From Flavisolibacter sp. (GTDB taxonomy: Bacteria; Bacteroidota; Bacteroidia; Chitinophagales; Chitinophagaceae), in the NCBI GenBank assembly GCA_028288675.1, contig JAQBNG010000064.1, positions 1 to 45,190 on the forward strand: DNA of 45,190 nt, read 5' to 3'. Below the pieces are notes generated by a model. That model did not search any database, was not told the DNA's origin, and saw only the letters and a program-made list of their open reading frames with translations. The first letter of the stretch is position 1. Every line of letters starts with the position of its first letter. Made by a program: the position numbers and the translations under genes. Of the stretch, positions 1-7,092 are shown piece after piece.

Positions 1-27
1 GGCTGTTTTATAAAGAACACGTTTTAA
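1..27 (+). CDS. C-terminal tail of a CDS entering from upstream (possible)
   Basis: One frame reads GCFIKNTF and then a TAA that overlaps the ATG of the next gene (TAATG). This is the layout expected of a translationally coupled upstream neighbour. Eight codons are too few to identify a family, and chance cannot be excluded. Confidence 0.25.
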   Translation, partial: GCFIKNTF

Positions 28-524
28 TGGGAAAAGTTTATTCACTTGTAAGCAAGCAAACCGTGCCTGTAAGCTTGGAAGAAGTTTGGGCCTTCTTCTC
101 CGATGCAAAAAACCTGACAGCGGTTACCCCACCGCACCTGAATTTAAAAGTTACCAATGAAGTATATGGTGGCGCACTTTATCCCGGCCAGGTAATGACG
201 TATAAAGTAAAGCCTTTGTTAGGCATCCCAATTTCGTGGATGACAGAGATAACGCATGTAGAGCACATGAAATATTTTGTAGATGAACAGCGCAAAGGAC
301 CATACAAACTATGGCATCACCAGCATCATTTTAAAAGTATAAATGGCGGCGTGGAAATGACTGACCTTGTACATTACCGCCTGCCGCTTGGTATATTAGG
401 AAGCCTTGCAAACAGCTTGCTGGTAAAAAACGAATTGAATAAAATATTTGCTTACCGGTATCAAAAAGTAATTGAGTTGTTTGGCAAGTGGGAAGGAGAG
501 GAGATGAAGGTTAATATGCAATAA
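27..524 (+). CDS. SRPBCC/START-like ligand-binding domain protein
   Basis: This 165-residue soluble protein has the size and pattern of a single SRPBCC (Bet v1/START-like) domain. It opens with a strand ending in PVSLEEVWAFFSDAKNL, the typical first strand and helix with a buried aromatic pair. An alternation of strands follows, then a long C-terminal helix containing FAYRYQKVIELFG. Such domains bind hydrophobic ligands in a deep cavity, and the ligand cannot be told from sequence. There is no signal peptide or membrane segment. The start overlaps a possible upstream stop (TAATG), so it may be the last gene of an operon entering from the left. Its stop codon lies inside the arm of an intergenic palindrome. 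The family call is firm; the function is unknown. Confidence 0.75.
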   Translation: MGKVYSLVSKQTVPVSLEEVWAFFSDAKNLTAVTPPHLNLKVTNEVYGGALYPGQVMTYKVKPLLGIPISWMTEITHVEHMKYFVDEQRKGPYKLWHHQHHFKSINGGVEMTDLVHYRLPLGILGSLANSLLVKNELNKIFAYRYQKVIELFGKWEGEEMKVNMQ

Positions 525-572
525 GCAATTGGCAAGATGCAACGAAAGGCTAGTTTGCCAGTTGCTAATTGC
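518..572. repeat. Imperfect palindrome between convergent genes
   Basis: Arm 1 (518-535, GCAATAAGCAATTGGCAA) and arm 2 (555-572, TTGCCAGTTGCTAATTGC) are inverted copies with two mismatches over 18 bp and a 19-nt spacer. Arm 1 contains the stop codon of the SRPBCC gene. Arm 2 ends 7 nt before the stop of the facing TPR gene. It could act as a bidirectional transcript end. The same words recur near 24.46 and 24.75 kb. Confidence 0.7.
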
Positions 573-579
573 CTATTGA

Positions 580-1242
580 CTATCCCGGAATACGTGAAAT
601 GTATTTTTCTATTTGCTTTATCTGATCAACAATCTGTGGTGTAGTGGGCTTTAAGGCTTTTGCTTTCCGAAAGAAATCTTTAGCAGCCCTAAACTCACGT
701 TTGTTCATCATGATAGAACACATCTGCAGGTAAGCGGCTGCGTTATTTTCTTTATCGGGCAAGCCTTTTCGCAAAGCCTGCCTTATGTAGCTTTCGCCTT
801 GTTTTAAATCGTTCTTTTGTAAGGATAACATTCCCATTTGCAACAGGCTGGCGCCTTCGGCTTCCTTCATCGGCATACCGAGATCCAGCCCTTTTTTCAT
901 ATTTATTTCGGCCCCTTCAAAGTCCTGCTTCATCATTGCCAGGTTACCCTTTAACGTATAATAGACCGAGCGGATTGGCTTATATAAAAGGTTAGGAAAT
1001 TTTATGGAGTTTACAATTTTTTCGGCTTCTTCCATATTGCCTTCCTCCATGTGAACCTGTATGAGGCGCAGAGGACCAAAGAAAAAATGACCTGCAATTA
1101 AGATAACTCCAACAAGGTATAATGGAAACACAGGCCAAAAGCCACTGATGGTAAGATTCATGGCAATCCCTGCAACAAGAAGGGCGATTCCTATATATAA
1201 ACGGTATTTTATCAGTAAGTTATAAAACTTCATATCCTGCAA
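580..1242 (-). CDS. TPR-repeat protein with two N-terminal membrane segments
   Basis: The 220-residue product has two closely spaced hydrophobic segments at about residues 15-55 (one contains YIGIALLVAGIAMNLTI, the next LYLVGVILIAGHFFF). A helical tail of TPR-like repeats follows, for example GNMEEAEKIVNSI, GNLAMMKQDFEGAEINMKKG and NKREFRAAKDFFRKAKALKP. This suggests a membrane-anchored protein with cytoplasmic helical repeats that act as a protein-interaction surface. No catalytic domain is visible. It converges on the SRPBCC gene. A second Met at residue 4 (MKFYN) is an equally good start. The role is unknown. Confidence 0.7.
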   Translation of the reverse strand: MQDMKFYNLLIKYRLYIGIALLVAGIAMNLTISGFWPVFPLYLVGVILIAGHFFFGPLRLIQVHMEEGNMEEAEKIVNSIKFPNLLYKPIRSVYYTLKGNLAMMKQDFEGAEINMKKGLDLGMPMKEAEGASLLQMGMLSLQKNDLKQGESYIRQALRKGLPDKENNAAAYLQMCSIMMNKREFRAAKDFFRKAKALKPTTPQIVDQIKQIEKYISRIPG

Positions 1243-1284
1243 TTAAAACGTCGGCAAAGATAAGCGTGAAAGGCCAAGGAGAAG

Positions 1285-1728
1285 TTATTTAGCGTCATTG
1301 ATCTCTATCCACCAGCCATCGGGGTCTTTAAAATAAATCTGTTTTACGCCATCCACTCTTGTCGTAATTGATTGTGGCTTGCCGGGCCAATCCTCGTAAG
1401 CTACTCCCGCTTTATTTAGCCGGGCAACAAAAGCATCTACCGAAGAAACGCTAAAGCACAGGTGGCTATTCTTATCGTGGGAGGTTACCGCAGCAGCGCC
1501 ACTAATTAAATGGAGGGAACTATTTTTACTTAAATAAAACCAGGTGTGACGCCCATCGTGAAATGGTTCGGGAATGGTATCAAGCTGTACCACTTCCCGG
1601 TAAAAGTTGGTGCTCCTTTTAAGGTCTTGCACATAAACGGCTATATGGTTAAGAACTGTTTTCTGTGTAAAGCCCTGGTAGGAAATAAGTAGCACAAATA
1701 CACTAATGCAGGCGGCGTTTTTTTTCAT
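1285..1728 (-). CDS. Secreted VOC-family (glyoxalase/bleomycin-resistance fold) protein
   Basis: The 147-residue protein begins with a signal peptide (MKKNAACISVFVLLISYQGF) and is then one VOC domain. The first half has LNHIAVYVQDLKRSTNFYRE, where the His is a typical metal ligand. The second half has SHLCFSVSSVDAFVARL and ends with IYFKDPDGWWIEIND, where the Glu is the usual last ligand. The pattern resembles lactoylglutathione lyase-like proteins. Export is unusual for a true glyoxalase I, so methylglyoxal detoxification should not be assumed. It is transcribed divergently from the tRNA-Arg gene with about 90 bp between them. Confidence 0.75.
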   Translation of the reverse strand: MKKNAACISVFVLLISYQGFTQKTVLNHIAVYVQDLKRSTNFYREVVQLDTIPEPFHDGRHTWFYLSKNSSLHLISGAAAVTSHDKNSHLCFSVSSVDAFVARLNKAGVAYEDWPGKPQSITTRVDGVKQIYFKDPDGWWIEINDAK

Positions 1729-1771
1729 GTGGTTTAGTTAATTTGATAAATGTAAGTTTTCGGCAGGATTG

Positions 1772-1804
1772 TTTGCGTGATAAACTTCGTATCCTTTATT
1801 TTTG
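1772..1804 (+). promoter_or_regulatory. Promoter of tRNA-Arg, Bacteroidota primary-sigma type
   Basis: TTTG (1772-1775) and TATTTTTG (1797-1804) match the -33 TTTG and -7 TAnnTTTG elements with a 21-nt spacer. The predicted start of transcription falls a few bases before the tRNA at 1818. Confidence 0.6.
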
Positions 1805-1817
1805 TGCCCTTTAAATT

Positions 1818-1892
1818 GGTCCCGTAGTTCAATGGATAGAATAGAAGTTTCCTAAACTTTAGATGCAAGTTCGATTCTTGCCGGGACCACCA
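1818..1892 (+). tRNA. tRNA-Arg (anticodon CCT), CCA encoded
   Basis: A full cloverleaf can be drawn. The acceptor stem is GGTCCCG/CGGGACC, followed by discriminator A and an encoded CCA. The D stem is GTTC/GAAT. The anticodon stem GAAGT/ACTTT closes the loop TTCCTAA, giving anticodon CCT. The T arm is GCAAG-TTCGATT-CTTGC. It decodes AGG. The 3' end of such a gene is a common integration site for mobile elements, and the sulfur module starts about 290 bp downstream. Confidence 0.95.
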
Positions 1893-2180
1893 ATGTCCGT
1901 TTTGGGAAGAAATGGGAAGGTTTGGGCAGATCGGAGACGATAAAGGTCAAAAAGGGATAAACTTTGTAGCTAAAATCGGTTCGATTTATAAAATGAAGGG
2001 TACTATTTCCTCTTAATAAATCTTTACCTCATTCTGTGATCTATTCAACCCTCAGATAAAAGGTTATCTATCTCGATTTGGTAGGAGTATGTATTTTTCA
2101 CTTTTTCCAGCCTTCGGATTTTTCGAATCGCTAATTGCTTACCTAAAAAATTCAACTTTGCGCTGCAACAGCTATAAAGA
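1893..2180. other. Gap between tRNA-Arg and the sulfur module; no gene seen
   Basis: No convincing reading frame, tRNA or Crp-type palindrome lies here. A very short frame (MKGTISS then stop) begins near 1993. CAACTTTG at 2153-2160 resembles the -7 element seen in the sulfur promoters but lacks the palindrome upstream, so the regulator gene itself may not be under the same control. Confidence 0.5.
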
Positions 2181-2813
2181 ATGGACAAAAACTATCTCAA
2201 ACAGCTTTTCCCCGACCTTGAAGAAGGTTTATATAATGAATTGGTAGAACATGGTACTATAAAAGAAGTAAAAGCAGGAGAAACCCTTTTAAAAGTCGGG
2301 CAAACCATCCGCTCCACCATGTTAATATTAGATGGCTTGGTAAAGTTGTACAGGGAAGACGATGAAGGCAAAGAGTTTTTTATTTATCACCTTGATGCCG
2401 GTCAGGCTTGTTCTCTTTCTATGGTTTGCGCAGCTAAGCATGAAACAAGTGAGGTGCTTGCAAAAGCACTTACCGATGCTACAATATTAGCCATTCCCTT
2501 AGAGTTTATGGACCAGTGGATGAGTAAATACAAAACCTGGTATCAGTTCGTTATCACATCATATCGTAACCGGTTTGAAGAATTGCTGAAAACAATTGAT
2601 GCCATTGCTTTTTCAAACATGGATGAACGCCTGGAGGATTATATAAAAAAACAAGTTGCCCGGTTAGGCAACAACGTAAAAATGACACATCAGGCTATAG
2701 CTACTGACCTCAACTCTTCCCGTGAAGTTATTAGCAGGCTGCTAAAAAAGATGGAGGCAAAAGGATGGCTCATCATTCATCGCAACTCCATGGAATGGAT
2801 TAAAAAGGGTTAG
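2181..2813 (+). CDS. Crp/Fnr-family transcriptional regulator of the sulfur module
   Basis: The 210-residue protein has a cyclic-nucleotide-type beta-barrel (about residues 20-115), a dimerisation helix (about 120-150) and a C-terminal winged helix. The recognition helix SSREVISRLLKKME keeps the R-E-x3-R residues that in E. coli CRP contact GTGA half-sites. This fits the three GTGA-N6-TCAC palindromes found downstream. Two cysteines in GQACSLSMVCAAK sit in the sensor barrel and could be redox or persulfide sensors; that is inference. The FNR N-terminal [4Fe-4S] cysteine cluster is absent. The gene runs in the same direction as the module and precedes tauE by 58 bp. It probably activates the module. 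The effector is unknown. Confidence 0.88.
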   Translation: MDKNYLKQLFPDLEEGLYNELVEHGTIKEVKAGETLLKVGQTIRSTMLILDGLVKLYREDDEGKEFFIYHLDAGQACSLSMVCAAKHETSEVLAKALTDATILAIPLEFMDQWMSKYKTWYQFVITSYRNRFEELLKTIDAIAFSNMDERLEDYIKKQVARLGNNVKMTHQAIATDLNSSREVISRLLKKMEAKGWLIIHRNSMEWIKKG

Positions 2814-2822
2814 AAAGGGCTA

Positions 2823-2867
2823 TGTGACATAAATCACTGTAGGTCCACAGTAATGCAATCAAATTTG
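2823..2867 (+). promoter_or_regulatory. Crp-type box 1 and -7 element before tauE
   Basis: Palindrome TGTGA-CATAAA-TCACT (2823-2838) is followed by CAAATTTG (2860-2867). From palindrome centre to the final G is 36.5 nt, which places the box near -41.5 (class II activation geometry). The predicted transcription start falls on or next to the tauE ATG at 2872, so this message may be leaderless. Confidence 0.75.
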
Positions 2868-2871
2868 CATT

Positions 2872-3657
2872 ATGGAAGTCGCAGGCTACATAGCGTCATT
2901 ATTTATCGGAGTATCGTTAGGCTTGATTGGTGGCGGCGGCTCAATACTTACTGTGCCTGTACTCGTTTACCTGTTTGCCATTTCACCAACCATTGCTATT
3001 AGCTACTCACTTTTTATCGTAGGCTTTACAAGCCTTGTAGGTGCGTTTAATTATTACCGCAAAGGCTTGGTCAACTTCAAAACAGTTTTACTTTTCGGTT
3101 CATCTTCTATCACTACTGTTTTCATTGCACGAAAGTTCATCATTCCATTCTTACCAAATGTTTTTTTCAGGCTCGGCTCTTTTGAGGTCACCCATTCATT
3201 ATTTGTTATGGTTGTATTTGCCATACTTATGGTTGCGGCTTCCGTATCAATGATTAGAGGTAAGAAGATTGTAGAAGAAAAGCAAACCAATGAAAAGCCA
3301 TGGATGCTGGTAATATATGGAGTGTTTATTGGTTTAGTAACAGGTTTTTTAGGCGCTGGTGGTGGCTTCTTGCTGATACCTGCATTAGTGATATTAATGA
3401 AGTTGCCGATGAAGCAAGCTATTGGAACATCGCTTTTGATTATTGCGCTTAATTCCTTAATTGGTGTTTTAGGCGACATTGGTCGTCATGCAATTGATTG
3501 GAAATTCATAAGCATAGTTTCTGCCATAGCAATTGCAGGTATTTTCATCGGCGGTTATTTTAATCAGAAAGTAAACAGTAATAAACTAAAGAAAGCGTTT
3601 GGCTGGTTTGTATTGCTGATGGGTATTTACATTATTGTTAAAGAACTGGTTTTATAA
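2872..3657 (+). CDS. TauE/SafE-family membrane transporter, probable sulfite or sulfur-anion exporter
   Basis: The 261-residue integral membrane protein has about eight hydrophobic segments in two similar halves. Each half starts with a glycine-rich turn: SLGLIGGGGSILTVP near residue 15 and GFLGAGGGFLLIP near residue 160. That duplicated motif defines the TauE/SafE (DUF81) family, which moves sulfite, sulfoacetate or related anions across the inner membrane. Its place between a Crp regulator, YeeE-type thiosulfate transporters and a persulfide dioxygenase suggests export of sulfite or thiosulfate made from persulfides; the substrate is inferred. A Crp-type box lies directly upstream and a second one directly downstream. 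Confidence 0.88.
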   Translation: MEVAGYIASLFIGVSLGLIGGGGSILTVPVLVYLFAISPTIAISYSLFIVGFTSLVGAFNYYRKGLVNFKTVLLFGSSSITTVFIARKFIIPFLPNVFFRLGSFEVTHSLFVMVVFAILMVAASVSMIRGKKIVEEKQTNEKPWMLVIYGVFIGLVTGFLGAGGGFLLIPALVILMKLPMKQAIGTSLLIIALNSLIGVLGDIGRHAIDWKFISIVSAIAIAGIFIGGYFNQKVNSNKLKKAFGWFVLLMGIYIIVKELVL

Positions 3658-3663
3658 ATGCTA

Positions 3664-3708
3664 AGTGACAATTATCACACTTATCGAAGGATGATTGCAA
3701 GAACTTTG
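3664..3708 (+). promoter_or_regulatory. Crp-type box 2 and -7 element before the DUF6132 gene
   Basis: Palindrome AGTGA-CAATTA-TCACA (3664-3679) is followed by GAACTTTG (3701-3708), again with 36.5 nt from centre to final G. The predicted start of transcription is near 3713. That excludes an ATG at 3658 as translation start and supports the ATG at 3736. Confidence 0.78.
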
Positions 3709-3735
3709 AAACATCAAAAAGCACAAAAAATTATT

Positions 3736-3954
3736 ATGAAGAATTGGACAATAAATAATAGACTGTATTTCATCGGAGCAGCATTAGGCGCAATAGCAGG
3801 CTTTCTTTATTGGAAGTATGTAGGATGCTTAACGGGCACATGTTCCATCACATCTAATCCAGTAAACAGCACACTCTACTTTGCATTATTGGGGTCAGTG
3901 CTATTTGGAGCATTTAAGAAACAACCAAAGACAACAGCAACAGACAACCAATAA
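3736..3954 (+). CDS. DUF6132-type small membrane protein with a CX5C motif
   Basis: From the ATG at 3736 the product is 72 residues. It has one hydrophobic segment (YFIGAALGAIAGFLYW), a cysteine pair in VGCLTGTCSITSNP and a second hydrophobic segment (TLYFALLGSVLFGAF). An upstream in-frame ATG at 3658 would add 26 residues of poor quality, and it lies before the Crp box and predicted promoter, so I reject it. The family has no known function to my knowledge. Two cysteines beside membrane helices, in a sulfur operon, suggest handling of a thiol or persulfide near the membrane; this is inference. It is followed at 7-nt spacing by the first YeeE half-protein. Confidence 0.75.
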   Translation: MKNWTINNRLYFIGAALGAIAGFLYWKYVGCLTGTCSITSNPVNSTLYFALLGSVLFGAFKKQPKTTATDNQ

Positions 3955-3960
3955 ATAATT

Positions 3961-4524
3961 ATGATAGAATTTTTGAAGCAGCCGTGGGCATGGTATGTAG
4001 CCGGTCCATTAATAGGTTTGATGGTGCCTGCATTATTAATATTAGGCAATAAAACGTTAGGAATATCTTCTTCGCTACGTCATGTATGTGCAGCTTGTAT
4101 ACCTGCAAAAATTCCATTCTTTAATTACGATTGGAAGAAAGAAGCATGGAACTTGGTTTTTGTTGCAGGTATAATTTTAGGTGCTTTTATAGTGGCAACT
4201 TTTTTAAGCAATCCAAACCCTGTTAGCATTAATCCTAAACTGGTTGCGGAACTTAACGGTTACGGCATAACAGACCAACATTCATTATTGCCCGATCAAT
4301 TATTCAATTGGCAGCAATTGTTTACCGTTAAAGGTTTGTTCTTTATGGTATTTGGTGGCTTCCTGGTAGGCTTTGGAACCCGTTATGCAGGAGGTTGCAC
4401 AAGTGGTCATGCAATCATGGGATTATCTAATTTGCAATTGCCTTCTTTGATAGCAACCATCAGTTTTATGGCAGGTGGCTTCCTCATGGCTAACGTTATT
4501 CTTCCCTTTATTTTAAAATTATAA
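3961..4524 (+). CDS. YeeE/YedE-family half transporter (first half)
   Basis: The 187-residue membrane protein belongs to the YeeE/YedE (DUF395) family, known for thiosulfate uptake through conserved membrane cysteines. It carries the hallmark GTRYAGGCTSGHAIMG in the second half and an additional RHVCAACIPAK pair in the first. Full-length YeeE is about 350 residues. Here the family is split over two adjacent genes, as in the two-gene (PmpA/PmpB-like) arrangement. The partner starts 3 nt after this stop, which points to coupled translation and a heteromeric transporter. Whether the cargo is thiosulfate, sulfite or polysulfide sulfur cannot be read from sequence. Confidence 0.85.
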   Translation: MIEFLKQPWAWYVAGPLIGLMVPALLILGNKTLGISSSLRHVCAACIPAKIPFFNYDWKKEAWNLVFVAGIILGAFIVATFLSNPNPVSINPKLVAELNGYGITDQHSLLPDQLFNWQQLFTVKGLFFMVFGGFLVGFGTRYAGGCTSGHAIMGLSNLQLPSLIATISFMAGGFLMANVILPFILKL

Positions 4525-4527
4525 TCA

Positions 4528-5037
4528 ATGCAAACAGCACTTATAAAACCAATACATACAAATACTGATTTTGAAGTAAGGTCATTAGATGTAGTAGACA
4601 ATCAAGAGCCAAAAAAGGAAAGTATTTTAAGTTACCTGAAGTATTTAATAATGGGCTTACTCTTCGGCATTATCCTGGTAAAATCTGAAGTCATTTCATG
4701 GTATCGAATACAGGAAATGTTTAGGCTGCAAAGTTTTCACATGTTTGGTGTAATCGGTTCGGCAGTAGTTACAGGTATTGTATCAGTATGGCTTATAAAG
4801 AAATTCAACATCAAAACAATCAGAGGTGAAAAGATACAATTGCCAACCAAGAAATTCAACAAAGGACAGATTTATGGCGGTTTAATTTTTGGCTTTGGAT
4901 GGGCAATTACAGGAGCTTGCCCTGGTCCTTTATTTGCTCAAATTGGTTCAGGTTTTAGTGTAATTTTTATTACGCTTCTAAGTGCGATTGCAGGCACTTG
5001 GTTGTATGGTTTACTAAGAGAAAAATTACCACATTAG
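4528..5037 (+). CDS. YeeE/YedE-family half transporter (second half, DUF6691 type)
   Basis: The 169-residue protein has a polar N-terminus of about 35 residues and then about four hydrophobic segments. The hallmark GWAITGACPGPLFAQIGSG holds the conserved cysteine that complements the GGCTSG of the preceding protein. The two genes are separated by 3 nt and are very likely one transport unit. The N-terminal start at 4528 is supported by this spacing. A Crp-type palindrome follows 11 nt after the stop, so a new transcription unit begins behind it. Confidence 0.85.
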   Translation: MQTALIKPIHTNTDFEVRSLDVVDNQEPKKESILSYLKYLIMGLLFGIILVKSEVISWYRIQEMFRLQSFHMFGVIGSAVVTGIVSVWLIKKFNIKTIRGEKIQLPTKKFNKGQIYGGLIFGFGWAITGACPGPLFAQIGSGFSVIFITLLSAIAGTWLYGLLREKLPH

Positions 5038-5048
5038 AACAGGTTCTA

Positions 5049-5093
5049 AGTGACAAGTGTCACTAAACAGAAAATAAAGATTAAAGAAGTTTG
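5049..5093 (+). promoter_or_regulatory. Crp-type box 3 and -7 element before the dioxygenase gene
   Basis: Palindrome AGTGA-CAAGTG-TCACT (5049-5064) is followed by GAAGTTTG (5086-5093). Centre to final G is 36.5 nt, as at the other two sites. The predicted transcript starts near 5098, 14 nt before the ATG at 5112. Confidence 0.78.
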
Positions 5094-5111
5094 CAACGTA
5101 AATAAAAGATT

Positions 5112-6464
5112 ATGCAGATAAAACAATTTGAAGATAAAAACCTTTCACACTACAGTTATGCAGTATTGAGCAAGTACGAAAAGAAGATAATTTTGATTGA
5201 CCCGGCACGCAATCCCCGGCAATATTTTGATTACGCAAAAGAACATGGTGCCCAAATAGCAGGTATTATTGAAACACACCCTCATGCGGATTTTGTAAGC
5301 GGTCATTTAGAATTGCATCAAACTACAGGAGCAACAATTTATACAAGCAAAGAGGTTCATGCCTTATATCCGCACCAGGCTTTTGATGAAGGGCAAACAA
5401 TACAATTGGGAAACATAAAATTAACAGCACTTAATACACCAGGTCATTCACCAGATAGCATTAGCATTTTATTGGAACATGATGGAAAACAAAAAGCTGT
5501 TTTTACAGGTGACACACTTTTCATCGGTGATTGTGGCAGGCCTGATTTAAGAGAAGGTGCAGGAAAAATACAAACAACAAGAACGGAACTTGCAAAGCAG
5601 ATGTATCATTCTTTGAGAGATAAACTGATAAAGTTGAAGGATGATGTAACAGTTTACCCGGCACACGGCGCAGGCACACTTTGCGGTAAAAATTTAAGTA
5701 AAGAAAGCAGCAGTACCGTTGGAGAAGAAAAGAAAACAAACTGGAGTTTACAGGAAGCAACAGAAGATGAATTTGTACAAAACTTATTAGCAGACCAGCC
5801 CTTTGTTCCTCATTATTTTCCATTTAATGTAGAACTGAACAGAAAGGGCGCAGCAGGTTTAAAAGGAAGCATTGACAAGATTAAAACTGGTGATATAGCT
5901 GATGAAAAAACCACATCAACTTTGAATAAAACGATATGGGTAATTGATACAAGAGGCGAAGAAGATTTTAAGAAAGGACATTTGCCGCAGTCAATTAACC
6001 TTATGGAAAAAGGCAAATTTGAAACATGGTTAGGTAGTATAATCAAACCCGGTGAACAATTTTATTTAGCAAGCGACAGTAAAGAGCAATTACGAACAAT
6101 GTTGGAAAGAACGGCTGCTATCGGTTATGAAAGCCAGGTAGCAGAAGGCTTTGTGATTGAAAGCGGCTCTATAAAAGAAGAAAAGCTTGATGTAGGCGAG
6201 TTTAAAAATCATCAGCAGGATTATACGATAATTGATGTTAGAAATACCTCTGAAGTGAAAGAAGAAAAGATTTTTCAAAAAAGTATATCTATGCCTTTAG
6301 CAGAAATCAGAAGCCGGGTTAATGAAATTCCAACTGACAAGCCAATTGTTGTTCATTGTGCAGGAGGTTATAGAAGTGCAGCAGCAAGTTCATTGATAAA
6401 TTCTCAATTGAATGGCACTGTAAAAGTTCTTGATTTGGGTGAAGCAATAAAACAGTTTCCATAA
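5112..6464 (+). CDS. Persulfide dioxygenase-rhodanese fusion (CstB-like)
   Basis: The 450-residue protein joins a metallo-beta-lactamase-fold dioxygenase (about 1-235) to two rhodanese domains. The dioxygenase carries ETHPHADFVSGH (His56, His58, Asp60), TPGHSPDS (His112), FTGDTLFIGDCGRPDL (Asp134) and VYPAHGAGTLCG. These fit the Fe(II) 2-His-1-carboxylate site of ETHE1/CstB enzymes, which oxidise glutathione or other persulfides to sulfite. The middle rhodanese domain (about 275-350; VIDTRGEEDFKKGHLP) has no catalytic cysteine. The C-terminal one keeps it in VVHCAGGYRSA (Cys416) and could pass sulfur on to form thiosulfate. This domain order is that of staphylococcal CstB. The protein is probably cytoplasmic and is the core enzyme of the module. 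Confidence 0.9.
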   Translation: MQIKQFEDKNLSHYSYAVLSKYEKKIILIDPARNPRQYFDYAKEHGAQIAGIIETHPHADFVSGHLELHQTTGATIYTSKEVHALYPHQAFDEGQTIQLGNIKLTALNTPGHSPDSISILLEHDGKQKAVFTGDTLFIGDCGRPDLREGAGKIQTTRTELAKQMYHSLRDKLIKLKDDVTVYPAHGAGTLCGKNLSKESSSTVGEEKKTNWSLQEATEDEFVQNLLADQPFVPHYFPFNVELNRKGAAGLKGSIDKIKTGDIADEKTTSTLNKTIWVIDTRGEEDFKKGHLPQSINLMEKGKFETWLGSIIKPGEQFYLASDSKEQLRTMLERTAAIGYESQVAEGFVIESGSIKEEKLDVGEFKNHQQDYTIIDVRNTSEVKEEKIFQKSISMPLAEIRSRVNEIPTDKPIVVHCAGGYRSAAASSLINSQLNGTVKVLDLGEAIKQFP

Positions 6465-6474
6465 AAGTAATAAC

Positions 6475-7092
6475 GTGAATATTTCTGAACAACAACATTG
6501 GGATAAAGTATATAGCACAAAAGCAGAAGCTGAAGTAAGCTGGTTTGAGCCGTACCCAAAAACTTCAATGGAGTTTGTTGAACTTTTCAATCTGCCATTC
6601 GATGCAAACATCATAGACATTGGCGGAGGTGATAGCCACTTTGTGGATGCATTGCTTGATAAGGGATATAACAATATTTATGTTTTGGACATATCAGCAT
6701 ACGCTATAGAAAGAGCAAAACAAAGGTTAGGTGAAAGTGCATCGAGAGTTCATTGGATTATCGCAGAGATAACAGAATTTGAACTACCGGTACAGTTTCA
6801 CTTTTGGCATGATAGAGCAGCATTTCATTTTCTTACCACAGAAGATAAGGTTTACAGGTATGTTTCCCTTGCTGAAGATGCTATCAAGAAAGATGGCTAC
6901 TTAATACTTGGCACTTTTTCAGAAAACGGTCCTACAACGTGCAGTGGTTTAGAAATCAAGCAATACTCCGAAGCATCAATGTCTGCAAGATTTGAAATAG
7001 CCTTTGACAGAATAAAATGTATTGAGGAAAATCACACAACACCTTTTAACACAGTGCAGAACTTTCTGTATTGCAGTTTTAAAAAGAAGTAG
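6475..7092 (+). CDS. Class I SAM-dependent methyltransferase, last gene of the sulfur module
   Basis: The 205-residue protein starts with GTG 10 nt behind the dioxygenase. SAM-binding motif I is IIDIGGGDSHFVDALL, followed by the acidic end of strand 2 in YVLDIS. The pattern SWFEPYPKTS near the N-terminus and HDRAAFHFL plus TCSGLEIKQYS in the second half recur in a family of small bacterial methyltransferases whose substrate I do not know. Its tight coupling to the dioxygenase suggests a sulfur-linked substrate such as a thiol or hydrogen sulfide. This is inference from position only. Confidence 0.8.
   Translation: MNISEQQHWDKVYSTKAEAEVSWFEPYPKTSMEFVELFNLPFDANIIDIGGGDSHFVDALLDKGYNNIYVLDISAYAIERAKQRLGESASRVHWIIAEITEFELPVQFHFWHDRAAFHFLTTEDKVYRYVSLAEDAIKKDGYLILGTFSENGPTTCSGLEIKQYSEASMSARFEIAFDRIKCIEENHTTPFNTVQNFLYCSFKKK

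Noticed and set aside
3658-3735. ATG at 3658 as start of the DUF6132 gene
   Set aside because: It lies upstream of the Crp box and the predicted transcription start; the added 26 residues lack family character.
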